Source: Ilyomonas sp964249755 (GTDB lineage Bacteria > Bacteroidota > Bacteroidia > Chitinophagales > Chitinophagaceae). Taken from it: a DNA stretch of 64,000 nucleotides. The stretch is taken from NCBI GenBank assembly GCA_964249755.1, contig CAXUDB010000001.1, positions 124,001-188,000 of the forward strand, read 5' to 3'. The notes below the pieces were generated by a model. It saw only the letters and a list, made by a program, of their open reading frames with translations. It was not told where the DNA came from and did no database searches. Every line of letters begins with the position of its first letter. Position 1 is the first letter of the stretch. The position numbers and the translations under genes were made by a program. Shown here piece after piece: positions 17,865 through 26,181 of the stretch.

Positions 17865-17936
17865 ATGGATACCCCAAAACGCGCGTACAAAGGCATTGAA
17901 ATGCTTTCTTCTTTCTCTGTAATTCCTTTCTTCTAA
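17865..17936 (+). CDS. possible 23-aa peptide upstream of the decayed gene
   Basis: ATG at 17865 opens a 23-codon frame whose product ends GIEMLSSFSVIPFF, a hydrophobic aromatic C-terminus after a basic start (MDTPKRAYKG). It stops 14 bp before the next start. It could be a leader peptide, a small toxin-like or export peptide, or chance. No Shine-Dalgarno site or homology is available to decide. Confidence 0.25.
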   Translation: MDTPKRAYKGIEMLSSFSVIPFF

Positions 17937-17950
17937 ACAACATAAATACT

Positions 17951-18705
17951 ATGAGTAAATCAACTTCAGAAACAGGACATGCTGTGAACATCAGCAACTT
18001 TAAACTTTTAATTGATGCCTGCACAAGCTTTGGTGCGGATTACCAACCGAGTAATGAGGCTTTGCTGCTGCCGGCTATGATGGAACAATGGACAGCGGTA
18101 GGTGAGGCAAACGCGGCTTTATCGAAAGCGGAGGCTGACATGAAAGAACCGATTAACCAGCGGGAAGAGCTATTTGCGCCTTTGGGAAAGCTTGTGACAC
18201 GGGTGGTAAATGCGCTGAACAGCACGAAGGCGAGTGAGGGCGTGAAGAAAGATGCGAAGGGAATTGCTGACCGGATACGGGGTATGAACCGGAGTAAGAA
18301 ACCGAAGGAGATGCAGCGGAAGAGGGTGTGGTGCTGGACAGTGTGAGCACGAGCCAGCGAAGCTATGTGCAACGTGCGGCTGCCCTGCTGGACCTGGTGA
18401 ACCTGCTGAAAACGGTGCCGGAGTACAAGCCGAATGAAAAGGGCCTAAAAACACAGGAGCTGGCTGAGTACCAGGCGCAGTTGCAAGCGGCGAACGAGGG
18501 GCTTGGGGAGATACTGAATGCGGGTGCGAACGCGCTGCTGAAGCGTAACCGTACCTTGTACAAACCGGAAAGTGGTATGCTGGACGTGGCGCAGGACTGC
18601 AAGGACTATGTGAAAAGTGTGTATGGAGCGAAGGCTGCCGAATACCTGCGGGTGGTTGCGATAAAGTTCAGGGGATTGTCGAAAAAGGAGCTAGCGAAGC
18701 TATAG
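17951..18705 (+). pseudogene. frameshifted gene of unknown function (decayed, possibly extending to 18954)
   Basis: The first part (17951-18346) encodes a helical protein that begins MSKSTSETGHAVNISNFKLL. The second part (open from about 18298 to 18705 in another frame) continues with helical, Ala/Leu-rich sequence such as QRSYVQRAAALLDLVNLL and ends LSKKELAKL. The two overlap at 18298-18346, and the GC content and style match across the joint. They are best read as one protein of about 250 aa broken by a one-base indel near 18298-18310. After the TAG at 18703 the same frame continues open as a heptad repeat (see 18705-18910), interrupted once more by TAG at 18811, until TAA at 18952. No family is recognised. 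A sequencing error could also explain the shift. Confidence 0.6.
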
Positions 18706-18910
18706 GAGAGAAAAACGATGCTTCTGGAGAGAATTACCGTGGCTCGGGAGAAAAGTACGGTGGCTTTGGAGAGAGTTACTATGCATTGGGATAAACGTGC
18801 AATAGCTTTGTAGATAGTTGCGATGGATTTGGAGAAAGTTACGGTGCGGGTGGAGGGAATTGCGGGGGCTTGGGAGAGAAGTACGGATGCTTTGGAGGGA
18901 AGAGCGGTGG
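18705..18910 (+). repeat. 21-bp degenerate tandem repeat, nine full units plus a partial one
   Basis: Units start at 18705 and every 21 bp after, consensus GGAGAGAAGTACGGTGGCTT followed by T. Units differ at several bases each but the period is strict. In the frame of the upstream broken gene they read as heptads of the type (L/W/V)-E-(R/K)-x-T-V-A, as expected of an amphipathic helix or coiled coil, with one TAG at 18811. Confidence 0.75.
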
Positions 18911-18927
18911 ATGAATTTTTAAGAAAT

Positions 18928-19015
18928 CAGGTGGGTGGGGACACCCACCTGTAAGAAAAATAAGCACAAGTGGGACACTTGCGCTAGAGCAGGGAGTTGG
19001 GTGTTCCCACCCAAC
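18928..19015. repeat. three consecutive hairpins left of the AT-rich cassette
   Basis: Hairpin 1: CAGGTGGGTG (18928-18937) with CACCCACCTG (18942-18951). Hairpin 2: AGCACAAGTG (18963-18972) with CACTTGCGCT (18976-18985), one mismatch. Hairpin 3: GTTGGGTG (18996-19003) with CACCCAAC (19008-19015). The stems are GC-rich with 3-4-nt loops and none has a T run, so they are not simple terminators; they look like a REP-type or mobile-element end. Confidence 0.7.
18964..18996 (+). repeat. left copy of a 33-bp inverted repeat flanking the AT-rich cassette
   Basis: This copy matches the reverse complement of 22635-22667 at 26 of 33 positions; all seven differences are transitions. The shared core is GCTTGCG/GACACTTGCG followed by TAGAGCA. 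It spans hairpin 2 and ends at the start of hairpin 3. Confidence 0.65.
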
Positions 19016-19079
19016 ATAAAACAAGTTTTAGCAATTACCCTTTTTATATTCATAAATCTATTTCTTAATTTATCTGCTT

Positions 19080-21386
19080 ATGAATATTCATGATTGGAAT
19101 TTAGGTGAGGTCAAATTTTTTAATAATGACCGAGGCTTTGGATTTATTAATGATGCAGAAGGTATTGACATCTACTTTGTGCATATAACAAAATTAAAAA
19201 CTCAATCTATTCAAGAGAAGGATAAGGTTGTTTTTAATCTTCGTCCATCAGGCAAAAAAGTGGGAGCATTTGACGCGATTAATGTTATAAAACTGTTGCA
19301 GTTTGATGATTACAGCTTTCTTATGAAGCGATATTTTGAGCTAAAAAACCCTTCTTTTAAGGAAGCCATAATTAAGATATTACCTCAACACTGCCAATCT
19401 TATTTGATAAATGAAGAGATAGATAAAACAAACAGTATTTCGAACGAGATAGAGTACAAAGCATTTTTAGGTAAATGGAATGAATTAAAAAGATTCTTCA
19501 ATTCTCCTGAAAATATGGAAATCTTAAATAATTCCTTTTTAGAAAAACTGAAAACAATTGCAACAAATGAATTTAAAATCAGAAGTTGGATTGATAATTA
19601 TATTAAGATTCCTCCTGACTTACGCACAATTGGTTCTTATCTTCAAGGTAAAAACAAAACAGAATGGGGAAGAATATATTTTAGATTAGAGCCAAATACT
19701 AGATTTCTCCTCTTCAAAAATTATGTTCTTAGAAAGGATTTATCAAAAACATTTGATAACCTACTTTACTTTCTAACATTAGAAACTGATTTTGATTTAC
19801 AAGGGAAGTTTATTTCAATATTAGTAAACGATTTTAAGGATATAAAACTATCAATAGACAACAGTGAAAAGCTTTTTAAAACGCTTCCAATTCTTGCAAA
19901 AAATGTAAACAAGGGTGTTTATAATCTATTTGTAGAACTTTTTTATCATAAAGCTGCTGACTCTATCAAGCTTAAATTATGGGTTGAAGATTATGTCGAT
20001 GAGAAGGACTATGATATTTATTTCATCAATTTCATTTTTCTTTCTACATACAATCAAATAACCCTTATAAAAAAGCTTTTCTACTTATTATCTCAAAACG
20101 AACCTAATATTACTTACGAGAGAATCTTAACTCTAAAAAATCTTACACATGCATTTCAGGAGGGTAGGTATTTCAACTTAGATTTTTCGTGTAATGTGAT
20201 ATTATCTTCTATTGAGAATATAAAGAATGGTTTATTCCTAAATGAAGAATCTATTTTTCAGCTGCTGGTAAAACATGTAGAACATGACCCAACATCTCTT
20301 CTGACTTTAGAAGGTTTTTTTGAAAGGTGTACTGGTCGAACTATTCCCGACAAGATACAAGAAGATAATGATGGAAGAAAGACTATCATCGATTTGAAAG
20401 TTATATCTCAACCCAGAAATGTAGAATTTTGTGAAGGAACTAAATTCGGTGATGATGGAAAGGATAGAACTTACAAACATGATTGTTGGTGGTGCAGAGG
20501 CGGCATTTGTTATGATGCTAACCAAAGTGTTGATTTGCCAAACAGCTACAGAGACTACTCTCTAAGTAACTTTCTTTCCATTTTAAACATTCCTTTTAAC
20601 CCGAGAAGTTATTTTGATTTTTTAGGTCTACTGAATAAAATCAATATCTTCTTACAACATATTCATTGCAGAACATGTGACTATGTTTTACAGCCTTTTA
20701 AGGAAAACCATTATGGATTCTACCGTGTTTCTAATTTCATCTGTTCTAATCCTCAATGCTCTAATAAAGAGAATATCTATCTGAGCCATTGCTTAGGAGC
20801 AAAGAAGACATCTATCAAGAGTAGGTGCGACAACTTAATTGATTCAAGAGACACAAAGAGGTGTAATTATAATAAACACAACCCATCAAACAATTTTGAG
20901 AGGTATGGCCCTTATGTATGCGATTGGTGTGGCTCATGCTGTTCTCAAAAATCATTAGAAAAAAAACAAAGTGAGCTGATTGAAAGGAATTGGAAACAAC
21001 AGCCAGGACTTGATTGGAAAGTAAAAAACAAAGTTGGGCATTTAGAACGAGGTGAAACATTTTGCTATAAGTGCGGTGTCGAAATGATAAATAATGAAAA
21101 AGAATACAAAGAATTTAAAAATCTCCTTGAAAATCCAGATAATACTTTTAGAAGATTAAAGAAAGGAACTAACAATTATGGAGATTGGTATCTTATAAAA
21201 GCTGAGGAGATTTTTTTTGAGAAAGCAAAGGAAGTTGGTTTTAGAGTTAGTGCTACGAAGGAAGAAAATCCGACACTAAAATTTGTCTCTGATGGGAATA
21301 TCAACTTCCTAATTTGTAAAACTTGCAACACTAAATATAACAAGTCAAAATTTGAATTTGTAAAAGAAAAACAGGAAGTAAATTGA
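19080..21386 (+). CDS. cold-shock-domain protein with a large cysteine-rich C-terminal region
   Basis: 768 aa. Residues 8-72 form a cold-shock (CSD/S1-like) domain: GEVKFFNNDRGFGFI carries the RNP1 pattern and DIYFVHI the RNP2 pattern, so it should bind single-stranded RNA or DNA. Residues 75-440 are helical and AT-rich-coded with no recognised domain. The C-terminal part has repeated Cys groups that look like zinc sites: CWWC..C (about 469), CRTC (about 531) paired with CSNPQC, CDWCGSCC (about 613), CYKC (about 662) and CKTC (about 747). Strong A/T bias against the surrounding genes suggests acquisition by transfer. The gene lies 72 bp ahead of a HEPN-motif gene, and inverted repeats flank both. 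I know no named family with this full arrangement; a nucleic-acid sensor or binder is an inference. Confidence 0.75.
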   Translation: MNIHDWNLGEVKFFNNDRGFGFINDAEGIDIYFVHITKLKTQSIQEKDKVVFNLRPSGKKVGAFDAINVIKLLQFDDYSFLMKRYFELKNPSFKEAIIKILPQHCQSYLINEEIDKTNSISNEIEYKAFLGKWNELKRFFNSPENMEILNNSFLEKLKTIATNEFKIRSWIDNYIKIPPDLRTIGSYLQGKNKTEWGRIYFRLEPNTRFLLFKNYVLRKDLSKTFDNLLYFLTLETDFDLQGKFISILVNDFKDIKLSIDNSEKLFKTLPILAKNVNKGVYNLFVELFYHKAADSIKLKLWVEDYVDEKDYDIYFINFIFLSTYNQITLIKKLFYLLSQNEPNITYERILTLKNLTHAFQEGRYFNLDFSCNVILSSIENIKNGLFLNEESIFQLLVKHVEHDPTSLLTLEGFFERCTGRTIPDKIQEDNDGRKTIIDLKVISQPRNVEFCEGTKFGDDGKDRTYKHDCWWCRGGICYDANQSVDLPNSYRDYSLSNFLSILNIPFNPRSYFDFLGLLNKINIFLQHIHCRTCDYVLQPFKENHYGFYRVSNFICSNPQCSNKENIYLSHCLGAKKTSIKSRCDNLIDSRDTKRCNYNKHNPSNNFERYGPYVCDWCGSCCSQKSLEKKQSELIERNWKQQPGLDWKVKNKVGHLERGETFCYKCGVEMINNEKEYKEFKNLLENPDNTFRRLKKGTNNYGDWYLIKAEEIFFEKAKEVGFRVSATKEENPTLKFVSDGNINFLICKTCNTKYNKSKFEFVKEKQEVN

Positions 21387-21458
21387 ATTTAATTTCTGTT
21401 ATTCTCTCTATAATGTATTTGCATCAAAAAATTTCGATTCTTCTATTAAAGCGCTGAA

Positions 21459-22574
21459 ATGGAAAGTTTAGGTTGTTATTTTTTACATATTTATTACCCT
21501 TCTCAAATTTATTTGGAACAACCGTCAAGATTTGCATTTGAGTTTGAAAATGAACACTTTTCAGTCCTGATAATTAAGACTTTAAAGTCTTTAGTTATAA
21601 ATGATTTTGACAACGAAATTCTCTCTAAATATGTAGATGAGAAACCTTTTCATGAACTCAAGAAAAAGAATATTGAATTAGGAGAAAGATCATTTGTAAC
21701 TGTCTTTGATAATGGTAGTATTGGATATGCAATTAATCCTGAAAAGAATCTTTACACAGAATTCTATCCGAAAGACTATACAGAAGTTATAGTTTCTTTT
21801 GAATCTCAAAGAAAAGATGATAATGTTTCTACAGTACTTAAAGCTTTAAGTTATTTCATCGAATCATACCGTTTTGTTTCCGGTGACCTTTTTACTTTAG
21901 ACTTATCTAAGACTACATCTGTATCAATGGTTACACGAGATTACTTCCATACCTACTCTGATATTGAATTAAAAATGCCGAAGGAAGAAAGAAGTATTAT
22001 ATCACGAGAAGTCTTGTTTGGATTAAGACAGGTTAGATTTCCTTTTTGGAATACACAAGGAAAAACTCTTTTAGTAGACAAAAAGAAGGTTTCTGCCAAT
22101 TTAGCTAATCATTTCAAAAATAGGATTCCGTCCGATGCACTTGCTGACTTTTTGCTAAGGGCTAGAGAAGAACTTCATGTTCATAAAAATTATAAATATG
22201 CTTTCATAGAAACATGGACTGCTTTAGAAATAGCTATTGTAAATTTTCTAAAAAATGTCAAACTTAAAAAGGGTATTTCAAAGACCAAAATAGAAGCGTA
22301 CGAAAGTGAAGTTGGTATATCTTACCTTTTGAATATTGAGTTACCTCTCATTCACCAAACGAACGATGATCGATTTAAAATGATTATTGGAAAAGTTGAT
22401 GCTATTAGAAAATTACGGAATAAGGTGATTCATGAAAATAGGGATATAAATTTTGAACAAGCACAAAATGCACATGAAGTCGCTATGGAGTTTTTTACAT
22501 TACATGGGAATTTTAAATGTAGGAAAGGGGAACTAAAAATCTCTCAACTCACTGTAGCTCATCCAAAACAATGA
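21459..22574 (+). CDS. protein with a C-terminal HEPN-type (Apea-like) domain
   Basis: 371 aa. The N-terminal 200 residues are beta/alpha-mixed and not recognised (YFLHIYYPSQIYLE, VTVFDNGSIGYAINP). Residues 225-345 are helical. The segment KYAFIETWTALEIAIVNFL is like the first HEPN helix. R320-N-x-x-x-H325 (LRNKVIHENRDI) is the hallmark R-x4-6-H motif with the usual polar residue after Arg. HEPN proteins of this kind are metal-independent RNases found in toxin-antitoxin and abortive-infection systems. It is encoded 72 bp after the CSD protein on the same strand with the same A/T-rich composition, probably one transcript. Whether it is active, and what restrains it, cannot be seen; the CSD protein may be its sensor or partner. 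Confidence 0.72.
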   Translation: MESLGCYFLHIYYPSQIYLEQPSRFAFEFENEHFSVLIIKTLKSLVINDFDNEILSKYVDEKPFHELKKKNIELGERSFVTVFDNGSIGYAINPEKNLYTEFYPKDYTEVIVSFESQRKDDNVSTVLKALSYFIESYRFVSGDLFTLDLSKTTSVSMVTRDYFHTYSDIELKMPKEERSIISREVLFGLRQVRFPFWNTQGKTLLVDKKKVSANLANHFKNRIPSDALADFLLRAREELHVHKNYKYAFIETWTALEIAIVNFLKNVKLKKGISKTKIEAYESEVGISYLLNIELPLIHQTNDDRFKMIIGKVDAIRKLRNKVIHENRDINFEQAQNAHEVAMEFFTLHGNFKCRKGELKISQLTVAHPKQ

Positions 22575-22882
22575 AGCGGTTGCACCTACCGGCAACTTCG
22601 GAAGTAGCTTTCAGCTACCATTATTCCAATATCTCTCCTTGCTCTAACGCAAGCGTCTCGCTCATGCTGCATCCTTTCCCAGGCATCCGCTTATCAATCG
22701 TATAACACCAACCCACGGTCTCCAACCTGTCAACGTCCGCCCACCTCAAAAAGAATTACCATCATTCTTTCGATCATCGCCCAAAGAATTTGACAGGTTC
22801 CCCACATTAGAAAAACATTAAAAGACGCAAGTGCCGCACTATCCCATTTCTCATTTGCTACCTTAGTGGCAGCCAAACAAGT
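22575..22882. other. 308-bp gap at the right edge of the cassette
   Basis: It holds two short hairpins (GTTGC 22579-22583 with GCAAC 22592-22596; GTAGCT 22604-22609 with AGCTAC 22613-22618) and then the right inverted-repeat copy (22635-22667). Composition returns to that of the host here. No gene is seen. Confidence 0.5.
22635..22667 (-). repeat. right copy of the 33-bp inverted repeat
   Basis: Reverse complement of 18964-18996 with seven transitions. It lies 60 bp after the HEPN-gene stop, with two small hairpins in between that mirror the hairpin cluster on the left. Confidence 0.65.
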
Positions 22883-24046
22883 ATGGTTATGGAAGAAAAG
22901 GAAAAAAGCAAATACGAATTGCAGCAGGAAGCCGAACAAAAAGAGCAGCAGGATATACAAAGCACTACAGCCACCTGGTTGCAAACCGACAGTAAGGTGA
23001 AGGCGTATTTAAGCCGGTTTCGGGAAGCGGATGTAAAGAGTTTTCTGAAGCAATACCCGGTGCTGAAAAGCTCTTTTATGTTCTATGGCGAACGCATAGG
23101 CGATGCGCCCCAGGAACACCAGCTGCACTATGTGGAAAAGGCAGGTAAAAACCTGATGGACATTCAGCGCAAAAAAATATTCGACCTGATGTGCCAATGG
23201 GATGCGGAAGAACTGAAACTGGAGGGTATTGTGTGCATAGACGACTTTGACCCATGGCTGGACGACCCAAACACCTGCCCGCATATATCGCCCGTGGACG
23301 GCGATGAACTGGAACGTTACCTGCAGTTTATGGAAACAGATGAGTTCAAGGACTCTTACCACTACCTGCAGCTTAGCTATGATGAGTATCGCGACGATGA
23401 TCCCGGCGATGATTCGGAGCTCTATGAATGGTGTATGTATGACAACCTGCATACAAAACACGGGGAGTATTTTTCGCTGCCCATGGTGCGCTCCCGCAAG
23501 GAAGAGGTGTATCGCAAGCTGTATTATGAAGAACGGGACAAAGAGATTGAGAAAGCGTATGAGACAGGTGAGCGGACACGGTATGTGCCTGATACGCGGG
23601 AGGAACTGTCTTGTCACTACTACAGTCACCTCGAAGCCTTTATTAAGCAGAACGAAAGCAAGGAAGTGCTGGACCGTTTCAGGAAGATGTATGATTATTA
23701 CCCTGACCAGTTGATAAGAGACGATGCTGACGACCAGGAGGAAGGAGAAATTGTATCGAAGGTAGACCGCATTCTATACGAACTGGAAGGCATTAAGGAG
23801 AAGATACCTATTGAAGCGAATAGCGACTGGCGCCTGGGCCTGATTGAAGCGTATGAGAAATATGAGCACCGGCAGTTGGTAAGCGGCTTGCAATATGCGT
23901 ACAGTGAATACCGGATGCGCATAGACCTGCACCTTTCTTTTGAAGAAAAAGAAAAGGAAAATGATGGCAGAAACCCCGATTATTTCCGTAACCAGATCCT
24001 TCGCGGGCGGGCATTGAACGGGGAGGCTGAAGATTTTGATTTTTGA
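22883..24046 (+). CDS. acidic helical protein of unknown function
   Basis: 387 aa from the ATG at 22883 (a second ATG at 22889 is equally possible). The protein is strongly charged and helical, starts with a Glu/Lys/Gln-rich segment and contains repeated aromatic-acidic stretches (DDFDPWLDDPNTCPH, YHYLQLSYDEYRDDDPGDD, HYYSHLEAFIKQ). No signal peptide, membrane segment or known motif is visible. The codon use and G+C match the chromosome rather than the AT-rich cassette to its left, although the inverted repeat lies only 216 bp away. It may be cytoplasmic. No neighbour suggests a role; I do not recognise it. Confidence 0.6.
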   Translation: MVMEEKEKSKYELQQEAEQKEQQDIQSTTATWLQTDSKVKAYLSRFREADVKSFLKQYPVLKSSFMFYGERIGDAPQEHQLHYVEKAGKNLMDIQRKKIFDLMCQWDAEELKLEGIVCIDDFDPWLDDPNTCPHISPVDGDELERYLQFMETDEFKDSYHYLQLSYDEYRDDDPGDDSELYEWCMYDNLHTKHGEYFSLPMVRSRKEEVYRKLYYEERDKEIEKAYETGERTRYVPDTREELSCHYYSHLEAFIKQNESKEVLDRFRKMYDYYPDQLIRDDADDQEEGEIVSKVDRILYELEGIKEKIPIEANSDWRLGLIEAYEKYEHRQLVSGLQYAYSEYRMRIDLHLSFEEKEKENDGRNPDYFRNQILRGRALNGEAEDFDF

Positions 24047-24302
24047 TAGGGCTTTTTCTTTTCGGCAATGTCTCCGCGGCGGGATGTTGCGGTTTCACAA
24101 TAAACCGCCCTGTGCGTTCTTCGAGGTGTTAGCCCCGCGCACCCCGACGAAAGGATACCATGATTTTTCGAATCATCCAAACCAAAGCACCTAACGTCCA
24201 AACCCTTCATCGTCGCCACCCTTCCCACCGCAGAAAAAGCATCCTACCCATACCATACGCTCAAAATTCCCTATTTAACTACTCTCTTCCCCCTCCGCGC
24301 AA

Positions 24303-24310
24303 TACCTTTG
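24303..24310 (+). promoter_or_regulatory. TAnnTTTG promoter box for korA
   Basis: TACCTTTG at 24303-24310 fits the Bacteroidota -7 consensus exactly and stands 15 bp before the ATG at 24326, implying a very short 5' leader. The matching -33 box is not clear. Confidence 0.45.
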
Positions 24311-24325
24311 CCCTTCCCAAATAAT

Positions 24326-26176
24326 ATGACAACAGCACAAGAAACCGTCCTGCAGGACGTCGTAATAAAATTCGCCGGCGATAGCGGCGACGGTATGCAA
24401 TTAACCGGCACCCAGTTCACCAACAATACCGCCTTGCTCGGCATTGATCTCGCCACTTTCCCCGACTTCCCCGCCGAGATCCGCGCCCCCATCGGCACCG
24501 TCCCCGGCGTCAGTGGTTTCCAGCTCCATTTCTCCAGCGACCGTGTTTATACCCCTGGCGATATGTGCGATGTATTGGTGGCCATGAATGCTGCCGCCAT
24601 TAAGGTCAACATCAAAAGCCTCAAGCCCGGCGGCAAGCTCATTGCCAACACCGACGGCTTCGATGCCAGGAACCTTCGCCTCGCCAACTATCCCGATGGC
24701 ATCAACCCATTGGAAGATGGCAGCCTCCACAACTACGAAGTCATTAAAATAGACGTCACCAAGCTCACCCGCGAAGCCCTCAAAGATTTCCCCGAATTAG
24801 GTGTTAAGGAGAAAGACCGCGCTAAAAACATGTTCGTCCTCGGCTTTGTCTACTGGATGTACAACCGCACGCTCGACAACACCCTTGCCTTCCTCACCGA
24901 GAAGTTTGGCAAGAAGGAGAACATTTTACAGAGCAACATAAAAGTCTTACAAGCCGGCTACAACTATGGCGATACCACTGAAACCTTCACCACCCGTTAT
25001 AGTGTAAAGAAAGCGGAGATGCCTGCCGGTAATTATCGCAGCATTATGGGCAATCAGGCGCTAGCGATGGGTTTGGTAGCCGCTACGGTAAAAAGTGGTT
25101 TGCCCATGTTCTTGGGAACGTATCCCATCACGCCCGCATCGGATATTCTGCATGAACTAAGCAAGCACAAAGCCTTCGGCATCCGCACCTTCCAGGCCGA
25201 GGATGAGATTGCCGGTATCAGTGCCGCCATCGGCGCTTCTTATGGTGGCAGCATTGGCGTTACTACTACCTCAGGTCCGGGCATGGCACTTAAAGCCGAA
25301 GCCATGGGTTTAGCAGTGATGTTGGAAATACCATTGGTTATCATCAACGTGCAGCGTGGCGGACCTTCTACCGGGTTGCCTACCAAGACAGAGCAAAGCG
25401 ATTTGTTACAGGCCTATTATGGTCGCAACGGCGAATGCCCGATGCCTGTCATTGCCTCTTCCACGCCCAGCGATTGTTTCGATGTAGTCTATGAAGCCGT
25501 GCGTATCGCGGTGGAACACATGACACCCGTTATCATGCTCAGCGATGGTTACATTGCCAATGGCAGCGAGCCGTGGAAATATCCCGTAAGTGATGAGTTA
25601 CCTTCTATCACAGCCAATTTTAAAACGGCTTTGGGTGATGATGAAATCAAGTTTCAGCCCTATATCAGAGATGCCAAAGGTGTGCGACCTTGGGCTATTC
25701 CCGGCACTGCCGGACTGGAGCATCGCGTGGGCGGATTGGAAAAACAAAACATCACCGGCAACATAAGCTACGATCCCGAGAATCACCAACTCATGGTGAA
25801 GCTGCGCCAGCAAAAAGTAGATACGGTTGCTTTTAGTATTCCCGACCAAGCAATAGACAGCGGGGCAGACAAAGGAAAAGTATTGGTACTGGGTTGGGGC
25901 AGCACGTATGGCTCTATCAAAAGTGCCGTATTAGAGTTGCAATCAAAGGGGCATAAAGTGAGCCATGCGCATATTCGCTACCTGCGTCCCTTCCCCAAGA
26001 ACTTAGGGGAAATTCTAAAGAACTTTGACACAGTATTGATACCTGAACTGAACAATGGTCAGTTAATTAAAATTATCCGCGATCAATACCTGGTAGATGC
26101 AAAGGGTTATAACAAGATTATGGGCGTGCCGATTATGAAAGCAGAGTTGATAGAAGAGATAAAGAAATATCTGTAA
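24326..26176 (+). CDS. korA: 2-oxoacid:acceptor oxidoreductase, fused gamma-alpha subunit (KorA type)
   Basis: 616 aa from the ATG at 24326; the open frame starts at a TTG six codons earlier, inside the promoter. The N-terminal gamma domain (about residues 10-190) has FAGDSGDGMQLTGTQFT and GTVPGVSGFQLHFSS. The alpha domain (about 220-600) has GNQALAMGLVAA, TYPITPASDILHEL, QAEDEIAGISAAIGASYGG, TTTSGPGMALKAEAMGLA and QRGGPSTGLPTKTEQSDL. Such enzymes oxidise 2-oxoglutarate or related 2-oxoacids with CoA and pass electrons to ferredoxin. The beta subunit with the TPP and iron-sulfur sites is normally encoded directly downstream but is absent here; an SDR gene starts 5 bp after the stop. Confidence 0.9.
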   Translation: MTTAQETVLQDVVIKFAGDSGDGMQLTGTQFTNNTALLGIDLATFPDFPAEIRAPIGTVPGVSGFQLHFSSDRVYTPGDMCDVLVAMNAAAIKVNIKSLKPGGKLIANTDGFDARNLRLANYPDGINPLEDGSLHNYEVIKIDVTKLTREALKDFPELGVKEKDRAKNMFVLGFVYWMYNRTLDNTLAFLTEKFGKKENILQSNIKVLQAGYNYGDTTETFTTRYSVKKAEMPAGNYRSIMGNQALAMGLVAATVKSGLPMFLGTYPITPASDILHELSKHKAFGIRTFQAEDEIAGISAAIGASYGGSIGVTTTSGPGMALKAEAMGLAVMLEIPLVIINVQRGGPSTGLPTKTEQSDLLQAYYGRNGECPMPVIASSTPSDCFDVVYEAVRIAVEHMTPVIMLSDGYIANGSEPWKYPVSDELPSITANFKTALGDDEIKFQPYIRDAKGVRPWAIPGTAGLEHRVGGLEKQNITGNISYDPENHQLMVKLRQQKVDTVAFSIPDQAIDSGADKGKVLVLGWGSTYGSIKSAVLELQSKGHKVSHAHIRYLRPFPKNLGEILKNFDTVLIPELNNGQLIKIIRDQYLVDAKGYNKIMGVPIMKAELIEEIKKYL

Positions 26177-26181
26177 TAAAT

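Noticed and set aside
18328..18705. A separate gene starting at the GTG at 18328
   Set aside because: The same frame is open from about 18298 and continues the style of the upstream protein, so a frameshifted single gene is more likely.
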